Below are positions 53,759 through 62,495 of a stretch of DNA of 64,000 bases, in pieces. Both the position numbers and the translations under genes were made by a program. The stretch comes from Thiopseudomonas acetoxidans. GTDB taxonomy: Bacteria > Pseudomonadota > Gammaproteobacteria > Pseudomonadales > Pseudomonadaceae. The notes under the pieces were generated by a model. It was not told the DNA's origin, ran no database searches, and saw only the letters and a list, made by a program, of their open reading frames with translations. The stretch spans positions 62,001-126,000 of the forward strand of contig NZ_JAUCDY010000003.1 of assembly GCF_030362935.1 (NCBI RefSeq). The letters are read 5' to 3'. Every line of letters starts with the position of its first letter. Positions within the stretch are counted from its first letter, which is position 1.

Positions 53759-56371
53759 TCAATCCGAGTTCTGCATGCTAATGAAAAATGCTTCGAATGC
53801 AGCTGCTGGTAATGGGCGAGAGAAAAGGTAGCCTTGACCGTAATCGCAGCCTATATCCAGTAATAGCTGGCGTTGTGCTTCAGTTTCGATTCCTTCGGCA
53901 ATGACTTTCAGACCAAGCTTTTGCGCCATAATGACAATGGCTTCAGTTAGCACTAAATCGCTTTGCGCGGTATCAAGGTTTTGGATAAATGAGCGATCAA
54001 TCTTGAGCTGATCAATGTCTAGATGTCTGAGGTAGGACAGTGCTGAGTAACCAACGCCAAAATCATCAATGGCAACATCAATCCCTGCATCACGGAACTG
54101 TAGAAGTTTATTTTTAACATCATCGTTAGCGTTAAGTAGCAATCCCTCTGTGATTTCAATGCTTAGAAACCTTGCCTCTAACTTTATCGTTTGCAAGTAA
54201 GCCAACCAATGCTCAATGTTTAATTGGTTACTTTGGAACTGCAGGGGTGACATATTTAACGAAATTTGTAACTCATGATTAAACAGTTCACACCAGCGCT
54301 TAGCTGTGGCGGCGGCTTCTCTAAATACCCAGTCGCCAATACTGACGATTAAGCCGGACTCTTCAGCCAACGGAATAAACTCAGCCGGACTAATCATGCC
54401 GCGCTCAGGGTGATGCCAACGTATCAAAGCCTCGGCCTTACAAATACGGCCAGAAACAAGTTTTGTAATCGGCTGGAAGTGCAGCTCAAACTGCTTGTTT
54501 TCGATGGCGCTGCGCATATCGTTGATCAGTTGCAGGCGATTACGAGCCTCATCGTGCAGTGCTTGGGTAAAGTAACTAAGTCGATTACGACCCAGCTCTT
54601 TAGATGCGTACATTGCTTGATCGGCGCTGCTGATTAAGAGTTCAAGATCCGTTGTGTCGTTCGGGCAGAAGGCGATACCTACGCTAGCCCCGACATAAAT
54701 TGTTTTATCGCTGATCGAAAAAGGCTCTGCCAGTGCGCTGATAATTTGCTCGGCAATTTGCTCACCGTCGTTGATGTTTTTTAAGTTTGGCAAAATCACG
54801 CTGAATTCGTCACCACCCATACGCGCGACAGTATCGGTTTCCTGGACACAATTTTTGATTCGTCTTGCAGCCTGAATAAGCAGCTTGTCACCCATAGGAT
54901 GGCCTAGGGTGTCGTTAACACCTTTAAAATGGTCGAGATCAATAAAGAGTAACGCGAGTAGTGCGTCTTCGTGCAAGGTCTTATGGATTTCCTGTTTTAA
55001 ACGATCTTGAAACATATACCGGTTGGGTAAATCCGTCAGAAAATCATAGTTGGCTTGACGCCAAATTAACTCATCTGCATGCGCCTTACTGGTGATATCC
55101 GAGGCAACGGAGATATAGCGCAGAATGTCGCCTTTATCGTTACGAATAGCATTGGTAGTAAACCATGCTAGATATATTTCACCGTTTTTACAGCGGTTCC
55201 ATACCTCCCCCTGCCAATAACCGCGCTGTGCAATACTTTCCGTCATGGCAGCGAAAAAATCAGCATCGTGACGATCTGAATGCAGAAGCACAGGGTCTTT
55301 ACCGCGGATATCCTCAATACTGTAGCCTGTCAGCTTATTAAAAGCCGGGTTGCACGCGACGATTTTGTGTTCAGCATCTGTTACCAGCACGGCTTCTGAA
55401 ATATTGGTGTATATGGATGACGCTAGATGAAGCTCCTCTTCAGCGCGCGCTCTATCTAAAGCAATGCCTAGCAAGTTGGCGGCACTTTCAATCAGAGCAA
55501 TTTCCTGCTCGTCAGGACAGCTTGGTTTATCGCGGTAGATAGCAAAGGTTCCTAATACACTGCCGGATACGGATAAAATGGGTTCTGACCAACAGGAACC
55601 CAAACCCGCTTTAGCAGCAAAGTTTTTACTGATTTCCCAATAGGGATGAGCGCTGATGTCTTCGACAATCACACGTTGCCCCGTATAGGCAGCGGTCCCA
55701 CATGAGCCGATACCTATACCAATACTAAAGCCATTAATAGCTTTGCTAAAAAACTCCGGCAGGCTAGGTGCAGCACCCGTAAAAAGGCGCTTTTTTTCTT
55801 GATCTAGAAGAAGGATTGAACACATAGACTCAGGGTAAATTGCCTCACTTAACTCGATAACATAAAGCATGATTTCATCAAGAGAGCAGCCTCTAGCCAC
55901 TTTTTCCAAAGTGTGCTGGCGCATTTTTTCACGCCGTTCAGCCATTTTACGCTGAGAAACATCTTCAATTACCGAAACTGCATAGGCAAAACTAGTGTCT
56001 TTATTTCGAATTGCACGAACACTCAGGTGCGTATCAATTGCTTTACCGCTTCTACTTATAAAGCGTTTTTCCCGCGTGAATTCATCAATAGAGCCATCAA
56101 TTAACTGTTGCAAAAAACTATTATCAGATTCTAGATCATCGGGGTGGGTTAGCGAGTCCCATGTCATACCTTCCAGCTCTTCGGCGGTATAGCCGAGCAT
56201 ATCGCAGAGTGCCTGATTAACTTCAAGCCAGTGTTTATCTGCACTACTCGCCGCCATACCCAGCATGGAACTTTCAAAATAAGCACGGTAATGTTGCTCG
56301 TTGGCACGTAAAGTTTCTAAGGTGCTTTGCCCTTGCTGTTCGCGGTCGAAGTTACCGGGAGCCGTACTCAT
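53759..56371 (-). CDS. PAS-GAF-PAS-GGDEF-EAL cyclic-di-GMP protein
   Basis: An 870-residue signalling protein with no membrane segment. Domains in order: PAS about 25-140 (HYRAYFESSMLGMAAS), GAF about 165-310 (LLLDQEKKRLFTGAAPSLP, GIGSCGTAAYTG), PAS about 315-430 (IYTNISEAVLVTDAEHKIVACN), GGDEF about 440-600 with an intact MGGDEF near 517, and EAL from about 620 with EALIRWHHP and DDFGVGYSALSYL. Both motifs are complete, so it may act as cyclase, phosphodiesterase or both. The ATG at 56371 (MSTAPGN) is chosen; in-frame codons run upstream to a TTG at 56524, so a longer form is possible. Confidence 0.9.
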   Translation of the reverse strand: MSTAPGNFDREQQGQSTLETLRANEQHYRAYFESSMLGMAASSADKHWLEVNQALCDMLGYTAEELEGMTWDSLTHPDDLESDNSFLQQLIDGSIDEFTREKRFISRSGKAIDTHLSVRAIRNKDTSFAYAVSVIEDVSQRKMAERREKMRQHTLEKVARGCSLDEIMLYVIELSEAIYPESMCSILLLDQEKKRLFTGAAPSLPEFFSKAINGFSIGIGIGSCGTAAYTGQRVIVEDISAHPYWEISKNFAAKAGLGSCWSEPILSVSGSVLGTFAIYRDKPSCPDEQEIALIESAANLLGIALDRARAEEELHLASSIYTNISEAVLVTDAEHKIVACNPAFNKLTGYSIEDIRGKDPVLLHSDRHDADFFAAMTESIAQRGYWQGEVWNRCKNGEIYLAWFTTNAIRNDKGDILRYISVASDITSKAHADELIWRQANYDFLTDLPNRYMFQDRLKQEIHKTLHEDALLALLFIDLDHFKGVNDTLGHPMGDKLLIQAARRIKNCVQETDTVARMGGDEFSVILPNLKNINDGEQIAEQIISALAEPFSISDKTIYVGASVGIAFCPNDTTDLELLISSADQAMYASKELGRNRLSYFTQALHDEARNRLQLINDMRSAIENKQFELHFQPITKLVSGRICKAEALIRWHHPERGMISPAEFIPLAEESGLIVSIGDWVFREAAATAKRWCELFNHELQISLNMSPLQFQSNQLNIEHWLAYLQTIKLEARFLSIEITEGLLLNANDDVKNKLLQFRDAGIDVAIDDFGVGYSALSYLRHLDIDQLKIDRSFIQNLDTAQSDLVLTEAIVIMAQKLGLKVIAEGIETEAQRQLLLDIGCDYGQGYLFSRPLPAAAFEAFFISMQNSD

Positions 56372-56524
56372 GGTTGGCTCATTTGATTGTTTTCCTTCTT
56401 CGATTTCGCGCTCAGTTGTTTTAATCAAGATCTTTCTCGCTTTTATTGTAATTTTTATTACCAAAACGTCTGGGATTTTACTTAAAAAACTGCGAATAGC
56501 TATGAGTTGGTCGCTATGCGGCAA

Positions 56525-56772
56525 TAATAAACAATGTAAAAGAAACTAGAACCTGTACCTAAGCACTACAGCAAAGCTATCCATGGAAAACTCATCAACA
56601 GTATGTTTCAACCGTTACTCGATATTTTCGACAGCTACTATCGCATGCGCCAGAGGTGGCCCAAGCTAATACGCTGCTCTGCATGTATGATAAACAGCAA
56701 GGCGTTAACTATTTGCATTTCCAGCTGTTGTGCAGTATATTGCGCGCCTGTTGAGTAGCGCTCAACTTTTGC
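56525..56772 (+). other. Intergenic region with a possible decayed coding fragment
   Basis: No intact gene. From about 56550 a + frame reads EPVPKHYSKAIHGKLINSMF and QPLLDIFDSYYR. After a single-base shift near 56643 it continues HAPEVAQANTLLCMYDKQQG to a TGA near 56752. The two halves together look protein-like, but I cannot assign a family, and the resemblance could be chance. Confidence 0.25.
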
Positions 56773-56862
56773 GGTGAAGTGTCCGAGTGGCTGAAGGAGC
56801 ACGCCTGGAAAGCGTGTATACGGGTAACCGTATCGAGAGTTCGAATCTCTCCTTCACCGCCA
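56773..56862 (+). tRNA. tRNA-Ser (GGA)
   Basis: A 90-nt class II tRNA with encoded CCA. The acceptor stem is GGTGAAG/CTTCACC. The anticodon loop CTGGAAA carries GGA. A long variable arm (TATACGGGTAACCGTA) and the T-loop TTCGAAT are present. It reads UCC/UCU serine codons. A terminator follows 12 bp later. Confidence 0.96.
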
Positions 56863-56873
56863 TATTTTATTTT

Positions 56874-56903
56874 AAATCCCTGATTATCCAGGGATTTTTT
56901 TTT
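56874..56903 (+). terminator. Terminator after tRNA-Ser
   Basis: AAATCCCTG/CAGGGATTT stem with a short loop, then a run of nine or more T. Confidence 0.88.
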
Positions 56904-57090
56904 GCCTAAATCCTGGTTATATCCTCATAAGCGCTATATTTTAGCCTTAAGACGACGTTAAATATTTATTAAGCTGCACAGCGCTTATGCTATAGCTTTG
57001 GTTATAAAAACAGGGCTGTAGAAACACGGGCACCTTGCGTTTTACTTGGTTAGTCGACATATTCAAAGACTTCTTAGGTGTGGTTTGAAT

Positions 57091-57864
57091 ATGAATTTAA
57101 AATTTTTAGGGTGTAGAAAGGTTTTAATTGATCAATGCGAGGATAGCTACGGTCGCATTGCTGTGGATGCTATTGCTGGTTATAGATTTTTAGTGTTTGG
57201 TGAGAATGTAGAGCAAAGTTGCGTCAAAGTGGATAATCCGGCATGGCTGGAGTATCAATATACACGGGCGATGTTGCTGGGTGGGCTTTGTCATCCCTCG
57301 CCAGAAAGCGCTTTATTTTTAGGTTTGGGCTCAGGCGTTCTAACCCAGGCCTGTATGCTAGCTTTGCCGAGCCTGTATGACATCGAGGTAATTGAGCTAC
57401 GTCCTGACGTGGTACGAATGGCTTCACAGCACCTTGGCTTTAATGCAGAGGATGAGCGTTTAACCTTGCGTTATGGTGATGCAATGGAGCTATTACAAAC
57501 AGCAGAGCAGGCCGATTTGATTTTTATGGACCTCTATGATGAGAATGGTCCGGCGCGCGGTCATTTAGCATGGAAGTTTTTACAAGACTGCCGCGACAAG
57601 TTAAGCGAAAACGGCTGGTTGATAATTAATCAGTGGGCTACTGCGGATTACCAACCGTTGGCAGCAGCTTTGCTGCGCGGTGTGTTTGAGCATCATTATT
57701 GGGAGATCCCAGTAAAAGAGGGAAACGTTATTTTATTAGTCCCAGCCAGTCTCGAGCAAGACATACCTTTAGCCGAGCTCAGGCAGCGTGCAAAGCAGCT
57801 AACAAAAACATTAGGCTATAGGCTGGCTAGTGTTGTTGAGCGCATTCGAGCGCCTATTCTTTAG
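57091..57864 (+). CDS. Spermidine-synthase-like SAM-dependent protein
   Basis: A 257-residue Rossmann-fold protein resembling the SpeE/spermine synthase family. LFLGLGSGVLTQACMLALP is the SAM-type motif I, IEVIELRPDVVRMASQHLGF motif II, and DLIFMDLYDENGPA the acidic catalytic region. The polyamine-binding residues of true SpeE cannot be confirmed, and the N-terminal beta domain is short, so a different methyltransferase or aminopropyltransferase substrate is possible. The ATG at 57091 opens the conserved part; an upstream in-frame GTG at 57046 is less likely. It stands alone before the cation transporter gene. Confidence 0.85.
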   Translation: MNLKFLGCRKVLIDQCEDSYGRIAVDAIAGYRFLVFGENVEQSCVKVDNPAWLEYQYTRAMLLGGLCHPSPESALFLGLGSGVLTQACMLALPSLYDIEVIELRPDVVRMASQHLGFNAEDERLTLRYGDAMELLQTAEQADLIFMDLYDENGPARGHLAWKFLQDCRDKLSENGWLIINQWATADYQPLAAALLRGVFEHHYWEIPVKEGNVILLVPASLEQDIPLAELRQRAKQLTKTLGYRLASVVERIRAPIL

Positions 57865-57947
57865 TTATTTGCGCGCAAGGACTGGTCGTCGCTTTGAAAA
57901 TATACTCGGGTCACTTAGCTGTATTCAAATTAAGTAGGTAAGAATCA

Positions 57948-59090
57948 ATGTCTTCTAAAAAACGTGCAAAAGAACGCCAAAAGGCTATGCGTCGCACCAG
58001 TCTTGTTGGCGCAGTCGTCAATCTAGCTTTAACCATTGGTAAAGTAATTTTCGGTATTGTGGGTCAGTCTCACGCGTTGATAGCTGATGGTGTGCACTCT
58101 TTGGCTGATTTGAGCACTGATTTGATGGTGTGGTTTGCCGCCAAGTACAGCAATCAGCCCGCTGATGAAGATCACCCCTATGGTCATGCGCGCATTGAAA
58201 CCATGTTTACCGTAGCTTTAGGTGTCGTGCTTATTGTCACCTCTGTAGGGATTGCTTGGGACTCTGCGGAACGCTTATTGAATCCAAGCTTATTATTACA
58301 GCCTACGCCTATTGTTTTATTAATTGCTTTTATTTCTATTCTGGCCAACGAAGGGCTGTATCAGTACACCATGATCGCCGCGCGCAAGCACCGCTCATCA
58401 CTGCTGAAAGCCAATGCGTGGCACCACCGTTCAGATGCGATTTCATCCGTTGTTGTACTGCTGGGTGTGGCCGGTAGCTTATTGGGCTTAACTTACCTTG
58501 ATGCATTTGCGGCAGCAGTGGTAGCCTTTATGATTGCAAAGATTGGCTGGGAACAGGCTTGGAACTCAATCCGTGAGCTGATTGATACTGGTCTTGATGC
58601 TAAGCAGGTTAGCGCCATCAAAAAGCTGATTAAAAATATTGATGGTGTGCATGGCGTGCATATGCTGCGTACGCGGCGCATGGGGGGAAGCTCTATTGTT
58701 GATGTGCATATTCAAGTGGATGATTTTTTAAGCGTATCTGAAGGGCATCGTATTTCTGAACATGTGCGTCATATACTACTGGAATCCAATAAAGACATCG
58801 TAGATGTTGTGATTCATATTGACCCTGAAGATGATGAGGTGTCAGACCCAAGCAGTAAACTACCGTTACGCAGCGAGGTGCTTAAGGACTTGCGTAGCGT
58901 CTGGCAGGAAGACATTGAGTACCTGGATATGGAAAAAGTCGTGCTGCATTACCTTAATGGTCAAATCCATATTGAAGTTTTTGACCGTGCTGAGCCGGCA
59001 CCCGAAGTCAGTGAGCGTTTGGTTGAAAAAGCACAGCAGCTTACATACGTAGGCCGTGTCAGCTGGTACTGTCCGCTAAGTCGGCGCTGA
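57948..59090 (+). CDS. Cation diffusion facilitator family transporter
   Basis: A 380-residue CDF protein. Six membrane segments occupy residues 20-215, with metal-site residues in ADGVHSLADLSTDL and DEDHPYGHARIET, and a third in NAWHHRSDAISS (HxxxD). The cytoplasmic domain has the usual ferredoxin-like start (VHGVHMLRTRRMGGSSIVDVHIQVD). It carries a C-terminal extension of about 80 residues not seen in E. coli FieF (about 300 residues). These proteins export Zn2+, Fe2+ or Mn2+ by proton exchange; the metal cannot be fixed from sequence. Confidence 0.92.
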   Translation: MSSKKRAKERQKAMRRTSLVGAVVNLALTIGKVIFGIVGQSHALIADGVHSLADLSTDLMVWFAAKYSNQPADEDHPYGHARIETMFTVALGVVLIVTSVGIAWDSAERLLNPSLLLQPTPIVLLIAFISILANEGLYQYTMIAARKHRSSLLKANAWHHRSDAISSVVVLLGVAGSLLGLTYLDAFAAAVVAFMIAKIGWEQAWNSIRELIDTGLDAKQVSAIKKLIKNIDGVHGVHMLRTRRMGGSSIVDVHIQVDDFLSVSEGHRISEHVRHILLESNKDIVDVVIHIDPEDDEVSDPSSKLPLRSEVLKDLRSVWQEDIEYLDMEKVVLHYLNGQIHIEVFDRAEPAPEVSERLVEKAQQLTYVGRVSWYCPLSRR

Positions 59091-59220
59091 GTTCTAACCA
59101 AGTTCTTTCGCTGGTTTACTCGATTTTTATTAAGGTTTGAACGTAAAAACATTTACTGAGCTTGTAAAATTCGTCTAACGAAGTACAATGCATGCGCGCC
59201 CTATCTGGGCGATCTTCGAT

Positions 59221-59330
59221 GGTGACTCTGTCGGTCCCTTCGCAACGATTATCCGTGAACCCGGTCAGGCCTGGAAGGGAGCAGCCGTAGCGGAGACATT
59301 GTGTGCCGAGGTGTGGCTGGCGGGGTCACC
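59221..59330 (+). ncRNA. ffs: Signal recognition particle RNA (4.5S)
   Basis: About 110 nt with the bacterial small-type SRP hairpin. The conserved apical part CGGTCAGGCCTGGAAGGGAG then CAGCC holds the Ffh-binding symmetric loop and tetraloop. CTCTGTCGGTCCCTTCGCAACG and GTGTGCCGAGGTGTGGCTGG are the paired arms. The ends GGTGAC/GTCACC close the stem, which sets the boundaries to within a few bases. It lies upstream of dnaX, its usual pseudomonad location. Confidence 0.95.
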
Positions 59331-59451
59331 TCCAATCTTGCATTTATTGCGCATCTCATTATTTTTAATCTTAAAACCCATCTCTAAGCATGCATTTTTT
59401 CGTCTGCTCCGTTAGCATGTACGCTCGAAAAAATCTTAACATGGGGCGTTC

Positions 59452-61332
59452 ATGAGTTATCAGGTGTTGGCACGCAAATGGCGGCCGCGTTCTTTCCGTG
59501 AAATGGTTGGTCAAGGGCATGTGTTAAAAGCATTGATTAATGCTCTAGACAGCCAGCGGCTGCACCATGCTTATCTGTTTACGGGTACGCGCGGCGTAGG
59601 AAAAACCACTATTGCGCGGATTATGGCTAAGTGCCTGAACTGTGAGCAAGGGGTTAGCTCTACTCCCTGTGGTGTGTGTTCCATTTGTCGTGAAATTGAC
59701 GAAGGGCGCTTTGTCGATTTAATCGAAGTGGATGCAGCCAGCAAAACCAAGGTCGAAGATACCCGCGAACTGCTTGATAACGTGCAGTATATGCCCAGCC
59801 GTGGCCGTTATAAGGTGTACCTGATTGACGAGGTACACATGCTCTCTACCAGCTCGTTTAACGCCTTGTTAAAAACTCTGGAAGAACCACCGCCGCACGT
59901 TAAATTCTTACTGGCTACCACCGATCCGCAAAAATTACCGCCTACGGTGTTGTCGCGTTGCTTACAGTTTTCCTTAAAAAACATGCCCCCCGAATCTATC
60001 GTCGGGCATTTAAGCCATGTACTGGCTAGCGAAAATATTCCTTTTGAAGAACAAGCGCTATGGCTGCTAGGTCGAGCTGCTGATGGCTCTATGCGCGATG
60101 CCATGAGCTTGACAGATCAAGCCGTGTCTTTTGGTGAAGGTAAAGTGCTGGCGGAAGATGTACGCGCCATGCTGGGTACTCTAGACCAAGGACAGGTATT
60201 CAGCATTGCGAGCGCTTTATTAGCTGGCGATGCTCAGGCAATGCTCCAAGCCATTGCTGAGCTGGCAGAGCAGGGACCAGATTGGCAGGGTGTGCTAGCG
60301 GAGCTGTTAGGCGTGCTGCATCGCGTGGCGATTGCGCAGGTGATGCCCAACGCCATAGACAATGGTCAGGGCGATAAAGAGCAGATATTACAGCTTGCCC
60401 AAGCCATGCCCGCAGAAGACACTCAGTTTTATTATCAGGTGGCATTGATGGGGCGGCGTGACTTGCCATTATCCCCTGATCCGCGTGATGGTTTTGAAAT
60501 GGTCATGTTGCGCATGCTAGCGTTCCGGCCCGCGAGTTTACCGGGTGCGCCGAGCACCCCACTGGTTTTTAACCAGCCGAAGTCATCAGAACCTGTGATG
60601 GCTTCGGCGCCGCCGCCAGCACCCGCGCAGACTGAGCCAGCAGCGCCACTTGCGCCTGAGCCTATTGTAACGGCAGAGCAGTCTACGTCACCAGAGCAGC
60701 CCGAAGAGCGCCCAGAGCCTGCTATAGAGCTCGATGTGCCCCCGGTAGAAACGACGGTGCTGGACAATTTGCCCGAAACGTTGGAAGCGCCTCCTGAGAC
60801 TGTTAATTATGCTGAAGAAGAAAGGGAGCTTGATGATGAACAAGACATACCCGACTACAGTTATCTAGATTACGTAGAATCGCAGTCAGCTACTGATTCA
60901 ATTCCAGAGGGTGATTTAAAGCCACATATCCCACCGGCCACCGGTTTGGCGGCTCGCTGGATTAGTCTATGTCAGCAACTGGACATCTCCGGCATGACAG
61001 CCAATATCGCTAGAAATTGCGCGTTGATAAAAGAAGAGGGCAATACCTGGTTGCTGCATCTTGATAGTGAACAGAGTGCACTCTTTAATGAAACACAGCA
61101 AAAGCGTATCAATGAGGCAGTCAACACTCAGCTAGGTCAAGAAATTCAATTGCAAGTTGAAATAGCGCCACTGACGGTAGAAACACCAGCTTTGGATTTA
61201 GCACGTAAACGAGCACAGCAACAACTTGATGCTGTGGCCTCATTAGAGCAAGATCCACTTATCCAAGCATTCAAGCAAGAATTAGGCGCTGTTTTTTGCG
61301 CTGAAAGTATAAAACCCATTAACCCAATTTAA
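59452..61332 (+). CDS. dnaX: DNA polymerase III subunit tau/gamma
   Basis: A 626-residue clamp-loader ATPase. The N-terminus YQVLARKWRPRSFREMVGQ, Walker A GTRGVGKTT (about 45-53), zinc module CLNCEQGVSSTPCGVCSIC, Walker B LIDEVHML and SRC motif PTVLSRCLQF are all present. A Pro/Glu/Ala-rich linker (about 370-480) leads to the tau C-terminal region that binds the polymerase core. No E. coli-type AAAAAAG slippage site was seen in the linker, so a gamma form made by frameshifting is not predicted. First gene of dnaX-ybaB-recR. Confidence 0.97.
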   Translation: MSYQVLARKWRPRSFREMVGQGHVLKALINALDSQRLHHAYLFTGTRGVGKTTIARIMAKCLNCEQGVSSTPCGVCSICREIDEGRFVDLIEVDAASKTKVEDTRELLDNVQYMPSRGRYKVYLIDEVHMLSTSSFNALLKTLEEPPPHVKFLLATTDPQKLPPTVLSRCLQFSLKNMPPESIVGHLSHVLASENIPFEEQALWLLGRAADGSMRDAMSLTDQAVSFGEGKVLAEDVRAMLGTLDQGQVFSIASALLAGDAQAMLQAIAELAEQGPDWQGVLAELLGVLHRVAIAQVMPNAIDNGQGDKEQILQLAQAMPAEDTQFYYQVALMGRRDLPLSPDPRDGFEMVMLRMLAFRPASLPGAPSTPLVFNQPKSSEPVMASAPPPAPAQTEPAAPLAPEPIVTAEQSTSPEQPEERPEPAIELDVPPVETTVLDNLPETLEAPPETVNYAEEERELDDEQDIPDYSYLDYVESQSATDSIPEGDLKPHIPPATGLAARWISLCQQLDISGMTANIARNCALIKEEGNTWLLHLDSEQSALFNETQQKRINEAVNTQLGQEIQLQVEIAPLTVETPALDLARKRAQQQLDAVASLEQDPLIQAFKQELGAVFCAESIKPINPI

Positions 61333-61347
61333 TTTGAGGACTCTATT

Positions 61348-61671
61348 ATGAAAGGCGGTATGGCAGGCCTGATGAAACAGGCGCAAATGATGCAGGACAA
61401 GATGCAAAAAATGCAGGAAGAACTTGCCAATGCAGAAGTGACAGGCGAGTCTGGTGCAGGCATGGTTTCTGTGGTTATGACGGGGCGTCATGATGTGCGC
61501 AGAGTCAGTATAGATGACAGTTTGTTGGAAGAAGATAAAGAAATTTTAGAAGACCTTATTGCGGCGGCAGTAAATGATGCGGTGCGCAAAATCGAACAAC
61601 GCAACGAGCAAGCTATGTCGGGTATAACGGCTGGAATGCAGTTACCACCCGGCTTTAAGATGCCGTTTTAG
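61348..61671 (+). CDS. ybaB: YbaB/EbfC nucleoid-associated protein
   Basis: A 107-residue DNA-binding protein. KGGMAGLMKQAQMMQDKMQKMQEEL is the N-terminal helix, followed by MVSVVMTGRHDVRRVSID and a Met/Pro-rich tail (MQLPPGFKMPF). It binds DNA as a dimer and helps shape the nucleoid. It starts 15 bp after dnaX and lies 13 bp before recR, the conserved triplet order. Confidence 0.97.
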   Translation: MKGGMAGLMKQAQMMQDKMQKMQEELANAEVTGESGAGMVSVVMTGRHDVRRVSIDDSLLEEDKEILEDLIAAAVNDAVRKIEQRNEQAMSGITAGMQLPPGFKMPF

Positions 61672-61684
61672 TTGAGTTTTTTCT

Positions 61685-62284
61685 ATGTCCTTTAGTCCCG
61701 CTATTCGTGAGCTTGTAGAAGCGTTTCGTACCCTGCCAGGTGTTGGGCAAAAAACTGCCCAGCGCATGGCGCTGTATATTTTAGAGCGCAACCGTGCTGG
61801 CGGTGAACGCTTATCCCAAGCTTTGCAAACGGCTGTAGAACAGGTTGGACATTGCAATGAGTGTCGTACCTTAAGTGAGACAGATTTATGTCCAATCTGC
61901 GCGGATGAGCGACGAGACACAGGTTTGCTTTGCATTGTACAAGGACCGCTGGATGTGTTTGCTTTAGAGCAGACGGGCTACAAAGGGCGCTATTTTGTGC
62001 TGAAAGGTCATCTGTCTCCCTTAGATGGCCTTGGCCCAGAGGCCATCGGCATCCCTGAATTATTAAGGCATATTGATACGCATCAGTACACCGAGGTTAT
62101 CTTGGCTAATAACCCAACGGTGGAAGGCGAGGCAACAGCGCATTACATCGCACAATTGCTACAAGATAAGCCACTGAGTCTGACACGTTTAGCTCAGGGT
62201 ATGCCGATGGGTGGCGAGCTGGAAATGGTCGATGGTGGCACATTGATTCAAGCGTTTGCTGGGCGCAAGCCGGTGCAGTTTTAA
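61685..62284 (+). CDS. recR: Recombination mediator RecR
   Basis: A 199-residue RecR acting with RecF/RecO to load RecA at gaps. The helix-hairpin-helix FRTLPGVGQKTAQRMAL, the zinc finger CNECRTLSETDLCPIC and the Toprim domain (CIVQGPLDVFALEQTGYKG, EVILANNPTVEGEATA) are intact. Last gene of the dnaX operon; no clear terminator follows. Confidence 0.97.
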   Translation: MSFSPAIRELVEAFRTLPGVGQKTAQRMALYILERNRAGGERLSQALQTAVEQVGHCNECRTLSETDLCPICADERRDTGLLCIVQGPLDVFALEQTGYKGRYFVLKGHLSPLDGLGPEAIGIPELLRHIDTHQYTEVILANNPTVEGEATAHYIAQLLQDKPLSLTRLAQGMPMGGELEMVDGGTLIQAFAGRKPVQF

Positions 62285-62369
62285 GTTAGGCCTGCTCGAT
62301 GTGTTCAGAACTTTGGGCTTTAGCAGGTGCGCACAATGAGGCGACACAGCAGCTAAGTATGCCGCAGTG

Positions 62370-62495
62370 CTAACAAAACCCCAGACTGGTTTGCAGTGCC
62401 GCCAAACCCATCTTTGACCAGCCCCACCAACTAAGCACTAGCAGGGCAGTCATCAGCAAGATAACTAAGGCCCAATACAGCTGTTTTTTACGCAT
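62370..62495 (-). CDS. Small (41-residue) membrane protein overlapping the MFS gene
   Basis: A 41-codon frame on the - strand from an ATG at 62495 to a TAG at 62370-62372. It encodes a basic start (MRKKQLYW), one membrane helix (ALVILLMTALLVLSWWGW) and a short tail ending SLGFC. The ATG lies inside the end of the upstream MFS gene (8-bp overlap, ATGCGTAA), which suggests translational coupling. I recall tiny pseudomonad proteins with a similar C-terminal xGxC ending, but cannot verify this. Function unknown. Confidence 0.6.
   Translation of the reverse strand: MRKKQLYWALVILLMTALLVLSWWGWSKMGLAALQTSLGFC

Noticed and set aside
59974..59985. A-rich run in dnaX as a programmed frameshift site
   Set aside because: It lies in the ATPase domain, not at the tau/gamma boundary, and does not match the A-AAA-AAG pattern or have a nearby hairpin.
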